DNA of 64,000 bases from an uncultured Dongia sp. GTDB taxonomy: Bacteria > Pseudomonadota > Alphaproteobacteria > Dongiales > Dongiaceae. The stretch spans positions 62,001 to 126,000 of the forward strand of contig NZ_CAKZGO010000023.1 of NCBI RefSeq assembly GCF_936916975.1, in the 5' to 3' direction. Below are positions 1 through 8,086 of this stretch, one piece after another. The stretch's first letter is position 1. Each line of letters starts with the position of its first letter. Under the pieces are notes generated by a model, which made no database searches, was not told where the DNA came from, and saw only the letters and a list, made by a program, of their open reading frames with translations. A program made the translations under genes and the position numbers.

Positions 1-288
1 CGAGCCCAGATAGCCGACCGACATCGCCATCAGGCAGATGGCGATCCAGAACGTCGCGCGCATATTGCGCTTCGGCAGCCGGAAACTGACGCCGGCAGCC
101 TTCAGAATGAGGCCGAGCACGATCATCAGCGCGGAGAAGCGCGACCAGACCAGCAGCATCGGTGTTGCCCCACCCTGATAGGCGAGGCTGGCAAAGGTCG
201 TGATTAGGCTGACGAAGACAGTGCCGACAAGCAGCAGGCCCAAGGCACGCCAATGCGCGCCGCCACGGGAAATAGATGGATCGCTCAG
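1..288 (-). CDS. EamA/DMT-family transporter, N-terminal part (cut by window edge)
   Basis: Reading the minus strand gives an open frame that begins near 288 and runs off the left edge. It contains two hydrophobic helices: LGLLLVGTVFVSLITTF, then a second around MIVLGLILKAAG after the charged turn WSRF. A third begins at FWIAICLMAMSVGY. An N-terminal helix followed by a glycine-rich turn and a W-x-R-F segment is typical of 10-TM EamA/DMT exporters. There is no ATG in frame; a CTG at 288-286 lies about 7 bases after an AGGGG ribosome site and an in-frame TAG precedes it, so CTG is my best start, with a downstream TTG as alternative. Substrate unknown. Confidence 0.6.
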   Translation of the reverse strand, partial: MSDPSISRGGAHWRALGLLLVGTVFVSLITTFASLAYQGGATPMLLVWSRFSALMIVLGLILKAAGVSFRLPKRNMRATFWIAICLMAMSVGYLGS

Positions 289-402
289 GATAAGCCCCTA
301 AAAAGATGACGACCGCTTTGCACCGGGTCGGATGTTGCTGCCGAACATGGTGCAAAGCGGGAAGGCCGTCAAACGCCAGCCGGTGAAACGGCGTCGGCAG
401 AC

Positions 403-945
403 GTGCGGCAGCTGATCCTGTATCCTGTTGGCAACGCCAAAGTTTCCCCAGAGCCTATCTTGCCAGCCAGCAAACATCCCACTTTCCAAATCCGCCGTGC
501 CGGCATCAGTGATGTGCCGGACCTGGTACGGCTCATCCATGCCTGCTTTGCCGAGCAACGCAGCCTGGTCCCGCCGTCGAGCGCCGATCGGGAAAACGTA
601 GGGGATCTCAGTGCGCGCCTCGCTCATGGCGCCGCCTTCCTCGTTGTCGTTGGCGGCACCCGGGTTGGCTGCGTCGTCGGCCAACGCCACCCCGATTGTC
701 TCTACATCGGCCGCCTCGCCGTGCTGCCCACTTGGCGGCGGCAGGGCGTTGCGCAGATGCTTCTGCGTGCAATGGAGGACCATGCCCGGGAAACCGGCGA
801 AACCCTGCTGGAACTCAACGTCCGCCTGGTCCTCGACGGGAATATCCGCCTGTTCGAGGGGGCCGGCTTCCAGATTGTCGCACAGCGCAGCCACCCGGGT
901 TTTGCTATGCCGACCTTTCATGTCATGCAGAAACGGCTCGATTGA
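403..945 (+). CDS. GNAT-family N-acetyltransferase
   Basis: A 180-residue GNAT protein. The acetyl-CoA binding motif is clear at residues 104-121: a beta strand RLAVLP followed by the R-R-Q-G-V-A pyrophosphate loop (Q/RxxGxA). The following strand LLELNV and the N-x-x-L-F-E-G-A-G-F segment near residues 147-156 are the usual GNAT motif B. It should transfer an acyl group from acyl-CoA to a small-molecule or protein amine in the cytoplasm; the acceptor cannot be read from the sequence. The GTG start has no strong ribosome site, and residues 1-28 look non-conserved, so the true start could be internal. It stands alone, 119 bases before the next gene. Confidence 0.75.
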   Translation: MRQLILYPVGNAKVSPEPILPASKHPTFQIRRAGISDVPDLVRLIHACFAEQRSLVPPSSADRENVGDLSARLAHGAAFLVVVGGTRVGCVVGQRHPDCLYIGRLAVLPTWRRQGVAQMLLRAMEDHARETGETLLELNVRLVLDGNIRLFEGAGFQIVAQRSHPGFAMPTFHVMQKRLD

Positions 946-1064
946 GCCGGAATCCCATTCCTTGCCTGGAAAACGGCCGGATTGTATAGTCCGCCCCGAG
1001 TTATTAACCTGTTGCACTTATTGGCCCTTCTGGGCCGTTTGCAACCCATGACGGCGAATCAGGC

Positions 1065-1418
1065 ATGAGCATCGGCACGCGGCTTTTTACTTGGTTGAAC
1101 GGCGAACAGGTCGGCAGCGACGAGTTCGGCAACAAGTATTATGTCCACCGTCGCACCAAGGGGCAAAAGCGCCAAAAGCGCTGGGTGCTCTACAACGGCG
1201 AAGCGGAAGCGAGCCGGGTGCCGCCGGAATGGCATGCCTGGCTGCACGCGACCACCGCTGTGGTGCCGACGACCCGGGCTGCCGTCAAATCCTGGCAGAA
1301 GCCACACGAGCCCAATCACACGGGGACCGATCTTGCCTACCGCCCGCCCGGCCATACCTTGATGGGTGGTCACCGCGCCAAGGCGACCGGCGACTATGAG
1401 CCCTGGTCGCCGGTTTAA
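1065..1418 (+). CDS. NADH:ubiquinone oxidoreductase subunit NDUFA12
   Basis: A 117-residue homologue of mitochondrial NDUFA12, an accessory subunit of respiratory complex I bound near the peripheral-arm/membrane-arm junction. Diagnostic features are the early G-x-D-x-x-G-N-K-Y-Y segment (residues 17-26), the RRWV-type motif seen here as KRWVLYNGE (38-46), the P-P-E-W-H-A-W-L segment (53-60), and the Pro/His-rich C-terminus ending in Y-x-P-W. This set is found in alphaproteobacteria and mitochondria and supports the taxonomic call. It lies away from any nuo operon, just upstream of mlaD, an arrangement common in this group. Function in bacteria is assembly or stability of complex I, by analogy. 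Confidence 0.9.
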   Translation: MSIGTRLFTWLNGEQVGSDEFGNKYYVHRRTKGQKRQKRWVLYNGEAEASRVPPEWHAWLHATTAVVPTTRAAVKSWQKPHEPNHTGTDLAYRPPGHTLMGGHRAKATGDYEPWSPV

Positions 1419-1466
1419 GTGGCAATCCTAAAACCGACCGTCCCGTCCATCGCCAAGGTTTGATCC

Positions 1467-1928
1467 ATGCAGCGCAACGTTCTTGAGACCATCATGGGTG
1501 CCGTGGTGCTGATGGCCGCGGTGGTATTCCTCTACGTCATCTACAGCGGCAGCGGCATCAAGGAAGATCGCGGCGGCTATCAGATCGTCGTCCGCTTCGA
1601 CCGTGGCGGCTCTGTCCTGCCGGGCACGGATGTGCGCATCAGCGGCGTCAAGATTGGCGCAGTGGTGGCACAGGAATTCCTGCCGAAGGAGTTCCAAGCC
1701 AAGATCACGCTCAACATCCGCAGTGATGTCGAATTGCCGACCGACACTTCGGCCATCATCACCAGCGACGGCCTGCTCGGAAATTACTACATCAAGCTGG
1801 AACCCGGCGCCGACGATGCCGTGCTCAAAGACGGCGATGAAATCGTCCACGCCCAGGGCGCCCTTGATCTGGTCGAGTTGATCAACAAATTTGTGGTCGG
1901 CGGCTCCCCAGCCCCGACGCAGGAATAG
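1467..1928 (+). CDS. mlaD: Outer-membrane lipid asymmetry protein MlaD (MCE domain)
   Basis: A 153-residue MCE-domain protein. One uncleaved N-terminal membrane helix (residues 11-27) is followed by the MCE fold at about 40-117, including G-S-V-L-P-G-T-D-V-R-I-S-G-V-K-I-G, the family signature. The short length and lack of a long coiled coil match MlaD rather than PqiB or YebT. MlaD forms a hexameric periplasmic ring on the MlaFEDB ABC complex and moves phospholipids between the inner and outer membranes. The other mla genes are not in this window, so it may work with a distant mlaFE locus. It starts with ATG 48 bases after NDUFA12 and is followed at 25 bases by a small conserved gene, likely in one transcript. 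Confidence 0.9.
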   Translation: MQRNVLETIMGAVVLMAAVVFLYVIYSGSGIKEDRGGYQIVVRFDRGGSVLPGTDVRISGVKIGAVVAQEFLPKEFQAKITLNIRSDVELPTDTSAIITSDGLLGNYYIKLEPGADDAVLKDGDEIVHAQGALDLVELINKFVVGGSPAPTQE

Positions 1929-1953
1929 CGCCCCGCAAGGCAGGCAGATCGCC

Positions 1954-2193
1954 ATGGGCAAGGATAAGGAAAATCCCGGCTTTGAAGTTCCGGTCTGGAA
2001 ACAACCGGATGGCCAGCCGGTGTCGTGCCTCGAAAAGGTCAAAGTCCTCAATCAGAATGTGATCGAGATCAGGCAGCTGGCGCAGGATGCGCTGGAGGAC
2101 GCCGTGCTGATGGGCTGCGACGAAGAGCAGATCCGCGCGGTGTTCTACGATCTCGTGGCCAAACTCGAGAATCCCTACGGAAAGAAATCATGA
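1954..2193 (+). CDS. Small conserved hypothetical protein (79 aa)
   Basis: Start chosen at the ATG at 1954, which begins MGKDKENPGFEVPVW; the longer upstream frame overlaps mlaD and looks like shadow. The protein is soluble and mostly helical: a polar N-terminus with PVWKQPDG, then an amphipathic segment from residue 26 to 75 rich in E, D, L and V (KVKVLNQNVIEIRQL...). No catalytic motif is seen. Its stop overlaps the start of the DUF2155 gene by four bases (ATGA), so the two are translationally coupled. The position between mlaD and DUF2155 hints at an envelope-related role, but that is inference from context only. Confidence 0.7.
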   Translation: MGKDKENPGFEVPVWKQPDGQPVSCLEKVKVLNQNVIEIRQLAQDALEDAVLMGCDEEQIRAVFYDLVAKLENPYGKKS

Positions 2194-2672
2194 CGTTGAA
2201 TAAAGCCGGCGCGGCAGCAGTGGGGATCTCATTCGTCCTCGCCGGCGCTCTCGGCATGCCTGCCGCCCTGGCGATCCCGGGCGAGAATGTCGTGCTGCGC
2301 GCCATGGACAAGATCACGGCGCGTGTTTCGACCATCACGGTGCCGGTCGGCGGTACAGTCACCTTCGGTTCGCTCAAGATCACGGCTAAAGCCTGCGATA
2401 AGCATCCCCCGGAAGAAACCCCGGAAGCCTCGGCCTTCCTGGATGTGGTCGAGGAAAAGCCAGGCGAAGCACCGCAGCCGCGCTTCCAGGGCTGGATGTT
2501 TGCCTCCAGTCCTGCGCTCTCGGCGCTGGAACATCCGGTCTATGATCTCTGGGTGCTCGATTGTACCGACGATACGCCCGCCGCGGAGGTTCCGGCTGGC
2601 GAGGCTCAGCCCGCCGAAGGTACGCCGGCGCCGACCAATTCCAACACCACGGAATCCGGCACCTCGCAGTAG
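2190..2672 (+). CDS. DUF2155 family exported protein
   Basis: A 160-residue protein with a cleavable signal peptide (residues 1-28, AALA at the end), so periplasmic. The conserved core is typical of DUF2155: [11 protein letters not shown] near 43-53, the [13 protein letters not shown] segment with a first Cys, the F-x-G-W-M-F-A-S-S-P motif, and [11 protein letters not shown] with a second Cys. The two Cys could form a disulfide. The C-terminal 35 residues are low complexity ([14 protein letters not shown]...). Function is unknown; in alphaproteobacteria this family sits beside aat and complex I/mla genes, as here. The last 67 bases overlap the convergent aat gene. Confidence 0.85.
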   Translation: MTLNKAGAAAVGISFVLAGALGMPAALAIPGENVVLRAMDKITARVSTITVPVGGTVTFGSLKITAKACDKHPPEETPEASAFLDVVEEKPGEAPQPRFQGWMFASSPALSALEHPVYDLWVLDCTDDTPAAEVPAGEAQPAEGTPAPTNSNTTESGTSQ

Positions 2673-3295
2673 AAGGTGGCCGGCTTTGCCAGCGCGTCGT
2701 TGAGGTGCTGACGATATTCCTCGCGCGGGATCTCGATTGTGCCGAAGCGGCTGAGATGCTTGGTGACAAACTGGGTGTCGAGCAGGGTGAATCCGCCATG
2801 GCGCAGTCTGGCGACCAGATGCACGAGCGCCACTTTGCTGGCGTCGGTCGCTCGGCTGAACATGCTCTCGCCGAAGAAGGCGCCACCCAGGCTGATGCCG
2901 TAGAGTCCGCCTACAAGTTCTTCGCCTTGCCACACTTCGACGCTGTGGGCATGGCCCATCAGAAACAGGCTGCGGCAAAGATCGAAGATAGTCTCGTTGA
3001 TCCAGGTCTGGCCGCGACCGGGGGCAGGGGCTGCGCAGCCGGCCATGATGGCCTCAAAGGCCTGGTCGCAGGTGACACGAAAGGCGCCATCATCGCCCAT
3101 GAGGCCCTGGCGCACAGTTTTTTTCAGGCTGCGAGGGATATGGACAGCGTCGAGCGGCAGGATGCCGCGCTGTTCAGGGTCGATCCAATAAAGCTCGGGA
3201 TCGTTGCGCGCCTCAGCCATCGGGAAGATGCCGATCGCATAAGCGCGCAGCAGCATCTCGGGCGTGATCTTCGGCGGTTTGACCCTGTTGGACAT
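2606..3295 (-). CDS. aat: Leucyl/phenylalanyl-tRNA--protein transferase
   Basis: Aat transfers Leu or Phe from aminoacyl-tRNA to the N-terminal Arg or Lys of proteins, marking them for ClpS/ClpAP degradation (N-degron pathway). The 229-residue protein shows the family landmarks: YAIGIFPM (19-26), [59 protein letters not shown], and [17 protein letters not shown] use the ATG at 3295, preceded by GAGGTG, rather than a longer frame whose first 22 residues are not family-like. It follows accC by 62 bases on the same strand and may be the last gene of the aroQ-accB-accC unit. Its 3' end overlaps DUF2155. Confidence 0.95.
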   Translation of the reverse strand: MSNRVKPPKITPEMLLRAYAIGIFPMAEARNDPELYWIDPEQRGILPLDAVHIPRSLKKTVRQGLMGDDGAFRVTCDQAFEAIMAGCAAPAPGRGQTWINETIFDLCRSLFLMGHAHSVEVWQGEELVGGLYGISLGGAFFGESMFSRATDASKVALVHLVARLRHGGFTLLDTQFVTKHLSRFGTIEIPREEYRQHLNDALAKPATFYCEVPDSVVLELVGAGVPSAG

Positions 3296-3357
3296 CGACA
3301 CCTCATCTGTCCCGGCGCAACCCACGCTGGAGAGAGTGCCGGAGCTTTGGCGCAGCG

Positions 3358-4692
3358 TCAAATGCCGACGAACTTCTCCAGCCAGCGAATGTCATAATCG
3401 CCGTTGATGAAGTCCGGGGCCGTGACCAGGCGCTGGTGCAGGGGAATGTTGGTCTTGACCCCGAGAATGACCATTTCCTCTAGCGCCCGGCGTGCCCGCA
3501 TCAGGGCCTCGTTGCGGGTCTTGCCGTGGACCACCAGTTTGGCGATGAGGCTGTCATAGTTGGACGGCACCTTGTAGCCGGCATAGAGCGCCGAATCGAC
3601 CCGGACACCAAGACCGCCCGCGGCATGGAAATCCGTGATCAGGCCCGGCGATGGCATAAAGGTCACCGGGTCTTCCGCGTTGATGCGGCACTCAAACGCA
3701 TGGCCGGTAAAGGTGATGTCTGACTGGCTGAAGCCAAGTGGCGCACCCGAGGCGACACGGATCTGCTCACGCACCAGATCGATGCCGGTGATCATTTCCG
3801 AGATCGGGTGTTCGATCTGCAGGCGGGTGTTCATTTCGATGAAATAGAACTTGCCGTCCTGGAACAGGAACTCGATCGTCCCCACCGAGCGATAGCCCAT
3901 CGCCTTAACGGCCTTCACGGCGATCTCGCCGATCTCGGCGCGCTGGTCGGCATTGAGGGCAGGCGAGGGGGCTTCTTCCAACACCTTCTGGTGCCGACGC
4001 TGCAACGAACAATCGCGCTCGCCCAAATGCACCGCATTGCCGTGATTGTCGGCAAGAATCTGGATCTCGATATGGCGAGGATGCGAGAGGTACTTTTCCA
4101 TATACATCTGGTCGTTGCCAAAGGCCGCCTTCGCCTCGGCCTTGGCCATGGCGAGCGATTCCATCAGCTCGCCGGGATTGTTGGCGACCTTCATGCCCTT
4201 GCCGCCACCGCCGGCCGCAGCCTTGAGAAGGACCGGGTAGCCGGTCTCTTCGGCAATACGCGGCGCATCGGCGTCGGAGATGGCACCATCGGAACCCGGC
4301 ACACAGGGAATGCCGAAACGCTTGGCCGTCAGTTTGGCTTCGACCTTATCGCCCATCTGCGACAGATGATCCGGCGACGGGCCGATGAAGGTGAAGCCGT
4401 GTTCCTCGACCATCGAGGCGAATTTGGCGTTCTCAGACAGGAAGCCGATGCCCGGATGGATCGCGTCGGCACCAGTGATCGTGGCTGCGGAAATGATCGC
4501 CGCCATGTTGAGATAGGAATCGCGCGACGGCGCCGGACCGATGCAGACGGTTTCGTCAGCCAGGCGCACATGCATGGCGTCGGCGTCCACGGTGGAATGC
4601 ACGGCCACGGTGCGGATACCCATTTCGCGGCAGGCGCGATGGATGCGCAGGGCAATTTCACCGCGATTGGCGATGAGGACTTTTTCAAACAT
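3358..4692 (-). CDS. accC: Acetyl-CoA carboxylase, biotin carboxylase subunit
   Basis: Biotin carboxylase carries out the ATP-dependent carboxylation of biotin on AccB, the first half of malonyl-CoA synthesis for fatty acids. The 444-residue protein starts at [14 protein letters not shown] (ATG 4692); upstream in-frame residues are Ser/Arg-rich shadow. The ATP-grasp loop GGGGKGM is at 161-167, the catalytic segment [11 protein letters not shown] at 286-296, and the HxxERDCS motif near 222-229. Length matches AccC (about 445-450). The usual HPGYGFLSEN reads [10 protein letters not shown] here, a mild substitution. It follows accB by 19 bases, the standard accBC arrangement. Confidence 0.97.
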   Translation of the reverse strand: MFEKVLIANRGEIALRIHRACREMGIRTVAVHSTVDADAMHVRLADETVCIGPAPSRDSYLNMAAIISAATITGADAIHPGIGFLSENAKFASMVEEHGFTFIGPSPDHLSQMGDKVEAKLTAKRFGIPCVPGSDGAISDADAPRIAEETGYPVLLKAAAGGGGKGMKVANNPGELMESLAMAKAEAKAAFGNDQMYMEKYLSHPRHIEIQILADNHGNAVHLGERDCSLQRRHQKVLEEAPSPALNADQRAEIGEIAVKAVKAMGYRSVGTIEFLFQDGKFYFIEMNTRLQIEHPISEMITGIDLVREQIRVASGAPLGFSQSDITFTGHAFECRINAEDPVTFMPSPGLITDFHAAGGLGVRVDSALYAGYKVPSNYDSLIAKLVVHGKTRNEALMRARRALEEMVILGVKTNIPLHQRLVTAPDFINGDYDIRWLEKFVGI

Positions 4693-4711
4693 CGTCGCGG
4701 TTGATCCTTGG

Positions 4712-5152
4712 TTACTCGATGACGATGAGCGGTTCGCCGAATTCGACCGGCTGCGCGTCCTGGATGAAGACTTCCTTGACCACGCCATTGGCTGGCGCCG
4801 AGATCGGGTTCATGACCTTCATTGCTTCGATGATCAGGACCGTCTGACCCTTGGTGACGCGGTCGCCGACCTTGACGAAGGGCGTACCGCCCGGCTCGGA
4901 CGAAAGATAGGCCGTGCCGACCATCGGGGAGGTGAGTGCGTTCTTGGAGACTTCCGCCTTGGCAGGGGCAGCCGCCACGGCCGGCGCTGTGTTCATCACC
5001 GGCGAGGCGTGCACGACAGTCGCGGGTGCTGCCTGCGACATCACGCGAATGCGCTGGCCGTCCTTCTCCAGTTCCAATTCTGTGAGGCCGGTTTCCTTCA
5101 GCAACAGGCCCAGTTTGCGGATCAGGGCCTCGTCGATATCGAACTTACTCAT
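4712..5152 (-). CDS. accB: Acetyl-CoA carboxylase biotin carboxyl carrier protein
   Basis: AccB carries the biotin that AccC carboxylates and the carboxyltransferase AccAD unloads onto acetyl-CoA. The 146-residue protein has a helical N-terminal part (1-38), an Ala/Pro-rich linker (40-70), and the biotinyl domain at 75-146. The biotin attachment motif EAMKVMN puts the modified Lys at residue 112. The bacterial AccB thumb is present as SSEPGGTPF (84-92). The start codon overlaps the end of aroQ by four bases, so accB is coupled to aroQ translation, a common alphaproteobacterial arrangement. Confidence 0.97.
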   Translation of the reverse strand: MSKFDIDEALIRKLGLLLKETGLTELELEKDGQRIRVMSQAAPATVVHASPVMNTAPAVAAAPAKAEVSKNALTSPMVGTAYLSSEPGGTPFVKVGDRVTKGQTVLIIEAMKVMNPISAPANGVVKEVFIQDAQPVEFGEPLIVIE

Positions 5153-5610
5153 GCGCGTGCCTTCTTCGGATTGATCAGATTGGCCATCGCCTCAAGCGCC
5201 AGGAGATAGCCCTGGGAGCCGAGCCCGCAGATAACGCCGGTGGCGGCCTGCGAGACATAGGTCTGATGGCGGAACGGCTCTCGCCGATGGATATTGGAGA
5301 GATGCACCTCGATGACCGGCAATTCGGTCACCAGCAGGGCATCCAGCAGGGCAATCGAGGTGTGGCCGTAGGCCGCCGGGTTGATGACGATGCCGGCATG
5401 GCGCCCACGCGCCTGCTGCAGCCAGGTCACCATCTCGCCCTCGATATTCGATTGCTTGAAGTCGAGACCCAGTCCAAGCGCCTTCGCCTTTTTGGCGCAG
5501 GCGGCGGCGATGTCATCCAGCGACTCGCGCCCATAGACCTCAGGCTGGCGTTGTCCCAGCATGTTCAGATTCGGTCCGTTGAGTACGAGAATGGTCGGCA
5601 ATTTGGCCAA
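5149..5610 (-). CDS. aroQ: 3-dehydroquinate dehydratase, type II
   Basis: AroQ dehydrates 3-dehydroquinate to 3-dehydroshikimate in the shikimate pathway. The 153-residue protein has the type II landmarks: LVLNGPNLNMLGQRQPEVYG with the catalytic Tyr near residue 26 and Arg at 21, the FKQSNIEGEMV segment, the INPAAYGHTSIAL loop, and HLSNIHRREPFRH with the catalytic His. The start is TTG at 5610, as no ATG fits; a GGGGAA element lies upstream. It is the first gene of the aroQ-accB-accC unit and sits 50 bases from a good sigma-70-like promoter at 5660-5688. Confidence 0.95.
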   Translation of the reverse strand: MAKLPTILVLNGPNLNMLGQRQPEVYGRESLDDIAAACAKKAKALGLGLDFKQSNIEGEMVTWLQQARGRHAGIVINPAAYGHTSIALLDALLVTELPVIEVHLSNIHRREPFRHQTYVSQAATGVICGLGSQGYLLALEAMANLINPKKARA

Positions 5611-5659
5611 GATCGAGATTCCCCAACAACTTCAGGCACGAAACGCTTGAATTCAGGCC

Positions 5660-5688
5660 GTTATAGCTGTGCCGGCCAAGGAGGGCAA
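5660..5688 (-). promoter_or_regulatory. Sigma-70-type promoter for aroQ-accB-accC
   Basis: On the minus strand TTGCCC (5688-5683) and TATAAC (5665-5660) are separated by exactly 17 bases. Transcription would begin near 5653, about 43 bases before the aroQ start. It lies in the only gap on this strand large enough to hold a promoter for the three-gene unit. Called from consensus match and position only. Confidence 0.6.
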
Positions 5689-5794
5689 CCGCACCGTCTT
5701 GGCCATCTTAACGTGCAAATCGACGTGGCTTATCCCACCCCTAGAATATCGGAAAAATCCAGCGAATTGAATTGGTTGCGCCTGATCAATGAGG

Positions 5795-6589
5795 TTACGA
5801 TCCCTTGCGGGTTTCAGTGATCAGGTCCTGGAGTTGCTCGATCGAGAGGGCGCCTGGCACGACCTTGTCGCCGACGATGAAGGTGGGAGTCGAGCGGATC
5901 TCCAGCGCTTGCGCCAGCGTGTGATTGGCCGTGAGTTGGCTTTCAACCTCGTCGGATTTCATGTCGGCCACCAGTTGATCCGGATTGAGGCCAACGCTGG
6001 CCGCCACGGTGGCGATGGCATTGAGGTCGAAGGTGCCGCGATGGGCCATCATCGCCTGATGGAAGGGAAAGTACTTGTCCTGCTTCACGGCGGCGAGGGC
6101 AGCCCGGGCCGCGAGCACGGACGGATCGCCCAGGATCGGGAACTCCTTGAACACGATCTTGAGATTGGGATCCGCCTTCAGCAGCCCTTCCAGTGCCGGG
6201 GTCACCTGTTTGCAGTAGGGGCATTTGTAATCGAAGAACTCGACCACCGTGACGTCGCCCTTGGGATTGCCTGCGACCGGCGATGCGGGGTCGGCAAATA
6301 TCTGGTCCTTGTACTTCGTGACGGCCTGGACCTGAAGATCGGCCTTGGCCGCTTCTTCTTTGGCCTGCAGCGCCTGGATCGCCTCGCGGATCACTTCCGG
6401 GTTGGCTAGCAGGTAATCCCGCGAAATCTTGCCGATATCCTGGGTCTGGGCCTCGGTGAAGGCAGCATTGCTTTCCGTTGACGCCGTCTTCTCGACCTTC
6501 GGTGCGCCATGCAAGCTGAAGGCCAGCGCGACCGCGCTCAGGGCCAAGGCGATCATGGCCGGCAAATGTTGGAAACGAGATGAACGCAT
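5795..6589 (-). CDS. DsbA-like thiol:disulfide oxidoreductase (thioredoxin fold, periplasmic)
   Basis: A 264-residue exported DsbA-family protein. Residues 1-29 form a signal sequence or anchor (IALALSAVALAFSL). A helical region rich in Ala/Lys/Glu (AIQALQAKEEAAKAD, about 70-90) precedes the thioredoxin fold, as in ScsC/BdbD-like proteins where it mediates oligomerisation. The active site CPYC is at 123-126 in FFDYKCPYCK, and the cis-Pro loop is RSTPTF. It should oxidise or isomerise disulfides in periplasmic proteins. I use the ATG at 6589; a TTG 18 bases upstream is also possible. It follows the M48 protease by 45 bases on the same strand, so the two envelope-quality genes probably share a transcript. 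Confidence 0.9.
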   Translation of the reverse strand: MRSSRFQHLPAMIALALSAVALAFSLHGAPKVEKTASTESNAAFTEAQTQDIGKISRDYLLANPEVIREAIQALQAKEEAAKADLQVQAVTKYKDQIFADPASPVAGNPKGDVTVVEFFDYKCPYCKQVTPALEGLLKADPNLKIVFKEFPILGDPSVLAARAALAAVKQDKYFPFHQAMMAHRGTFDLNAIATVAASVGLNPDQLVADMKSDEVESQLTANHTLAQALEIRSTPTFIVGDKVVPGALSIEQLQDLITETRKGS

Positions 6590-6634
6590 GTCATGAAACC
6601 TTGTCAATCTGATGTCGGGTGCAGCGCGCCAACG

Positions 6635-8014
6635 CTACTGATTTTCTTTGATCATCTGCGCTTCGCTGATGATGTCATTTGCTTTGAGCCAACCGGGCGA
6701 TCCGGCTTCCATGCCTTCGAGCGCGCGTTTCGCCTGTGCCCAGGCTTCTTCCGAATTGCCCTGCGCCATAGCCTGTTCTGCTTGTGCCAGTGCGGACATC
6801 GGCAGGTTGCCGTCGCGGCCATAGGCGATCGACAGGAAATACCAGGCGCGGCCATTTCGCGGTTCGATCGTCGTCACCGCCTCCAGATGCTTGATCGCCT
6901 GCTTGGTGAGTTCAGGCTGCTCCAATTCGATCTCGACCTGCGCCAGTTCCAGGCCCAGCAGCGGCTCGGTCGGGCGCTGCTCGAAGGCCCTGGTATAGTA
7001 AGGCAGCGCCTCCGCCATTTTGCCGTTTTCGAACAGGATCTGCGCCTTCTGTTCGAGGAAGTAGGGATCTTCGGGCACGTCGGCGAGCAGGCTGTCCATG
7101 ATCTGCAGTGCTTCCGGCATGCGGCTTACACGGTAGAGGGCAATGGCCCGCGCGTAGCGGGCCGGGATCGACATATCGCTTTCCGGGAATTCCTTAGCTA
7201 CGCGTGACAGTGGCCAGATATAGCCCTTGAGCTTCGCCAGCATCCGCGCGTGTCGCGCCAAATCCTCCGGTGGGTCCGTGGCGTCGCTATACGCCGACTG
7301 ATCGACATGCTGCTGCACGGAATCGATGCGATCCACGGTGAGCGGATGGGTGCGTAGATAGGGGTCCTGATTGTCGGTCTGCAGGAATTCCTGCCCCTCA
7401 AGCTTTTCGAAGAATTCCAGCATGCCGCGCGACGATTGCTTGGTCGCATCAAGAAACCCCATGCCAGCTTGGTCGGCAGCGGATTCCTGGGTGCGCGAGT
7501 ATTTCAGGAGGCTGCGTTTGGCGATTTCGGTACCCAGCGTAGAGCCGGCAATCACAGGGCCGCCTTCGCCCGTCGCTGCGGTCGCAGCCGCGCCCAGAAG
7601 CATGCCGATGATCTGCTGGATCGTCGCGTTTTTCAGCTCCTCCTGGATGCGCGACAAATGCGCCCCAGAGATATGGCCGGTTTCGTGCGCGATCACGCCC
7701 TTCACCTGATTGGGCGTGTCGGCGCGCATGAGGAGACCGGTATTGATGAACAGCCGCATACCACCGGCGACGAAGGCGTTGATGGAATCGTCGTTCACCA
7801 GCAGGACGCGAATGCCACTGGGATCCAGGCCGGCGACCGTGAAAAGGGGATCGGCATAAGCGCGGATCGTCGATTCGATCTCGGCGTCGCGGATCAGGCT
7901 CAACGGTCCCCGCGACTGGGCGGTAGCAACCGATGGCTGCCCGACCGTGCCCAATGCCAGCAATACGACCAAAATCGGCGCCAGCACGCGGCGCATATTG
8001 GTTCGGTTGATCAA
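6635..8014 (-). CDS. M48 family periplasmic metalloprotease with TPR tail (BepA-like)
   Basis: A 459-residue protein: signal peptide (1-32, ending TAQ), M48 peptidase domain (about 40-240) and a C-terminal TPR-rich region (about 270-450). The zinc motif HETGH is at 110-114 and the third ligand lies in the TQESAADQAG segment (Glu 177). This architecture matches BepA/YfgC, which assists LptD assembly and degrades misfolded outer-membrane proteins. TPR helices such as EALPYYTRAFEQRPTEPLLGL are visible. It is the first gene before the DsbA-like gene; LptD assembly itself depends on disulfides, so the pairing makes functional sense, though this is inference. The true start could also be the Met at residue 7. 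Confidence 0.9.
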   Translation of the reverse strand: MINRTNMRRVLAPILVVLLALGTVGQPSVATAQSRGPLSLIRDAEIESTIRAYADPLFTVAGLDPSGIRVLLVNDDSINAFVAGGMRLFINTGLLMRADTPNQVKGVIAHETGHISGAHLSRIQEELKNATIQQIIGMLLGAAATAATGEGGPVIAGSTLGTEIAKRSLLKYSRTQESAADQAGMGFLDATKQSSRGMLEFFEKLEGQEFLQTDNQDPYLRTHPLTVDRIDSVQQHVDQSAYSDATDPPEDLARHARMLAKLKGYIWPLSRVAKEFPESDMSIPARYARAIALYRVSRMPEALQIMDSLLADVPEDPYFLEQKAQILFENGKMAEALPYYTRAFEQRPTEPLLGLELAQVEIELEQPELTKQAIKHLEAVTTIEPRNGRAWYFLSIAYGRDGNLPMSALAQAEQAMAQGNSEEAWAQAKRALEGMEAGSPGWLKANDIISEAQMIKENQ

Positions 8015-8086
8015 TCCAGGCTTCCTTCTCTATGCTCCCCCGGAAATTGGGGATCCCCGATCATTGTCACCAGGGCGGAGTTTACC

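Noticed and set aside
298-1017. 239-codon minus-strand frame opposite the GNAT gene
   Set aside because: The plus strand has a clear GNAT motif; the minus frame has none.
4692-4788. Longer accC start adding 32 residues
   Set aside because: The added part is Ser/Arg-rich and overlaps acc[13 protein letters not shown] is the usual AccC N-terminus.
7436-8086. Longer start for the gamma-glutamyltransferase-like gene
   Set aside because: The first 217 codons lie antisense to the M48 protease; ATG 8087 has a good ribosome site and precedes the signal sequence.
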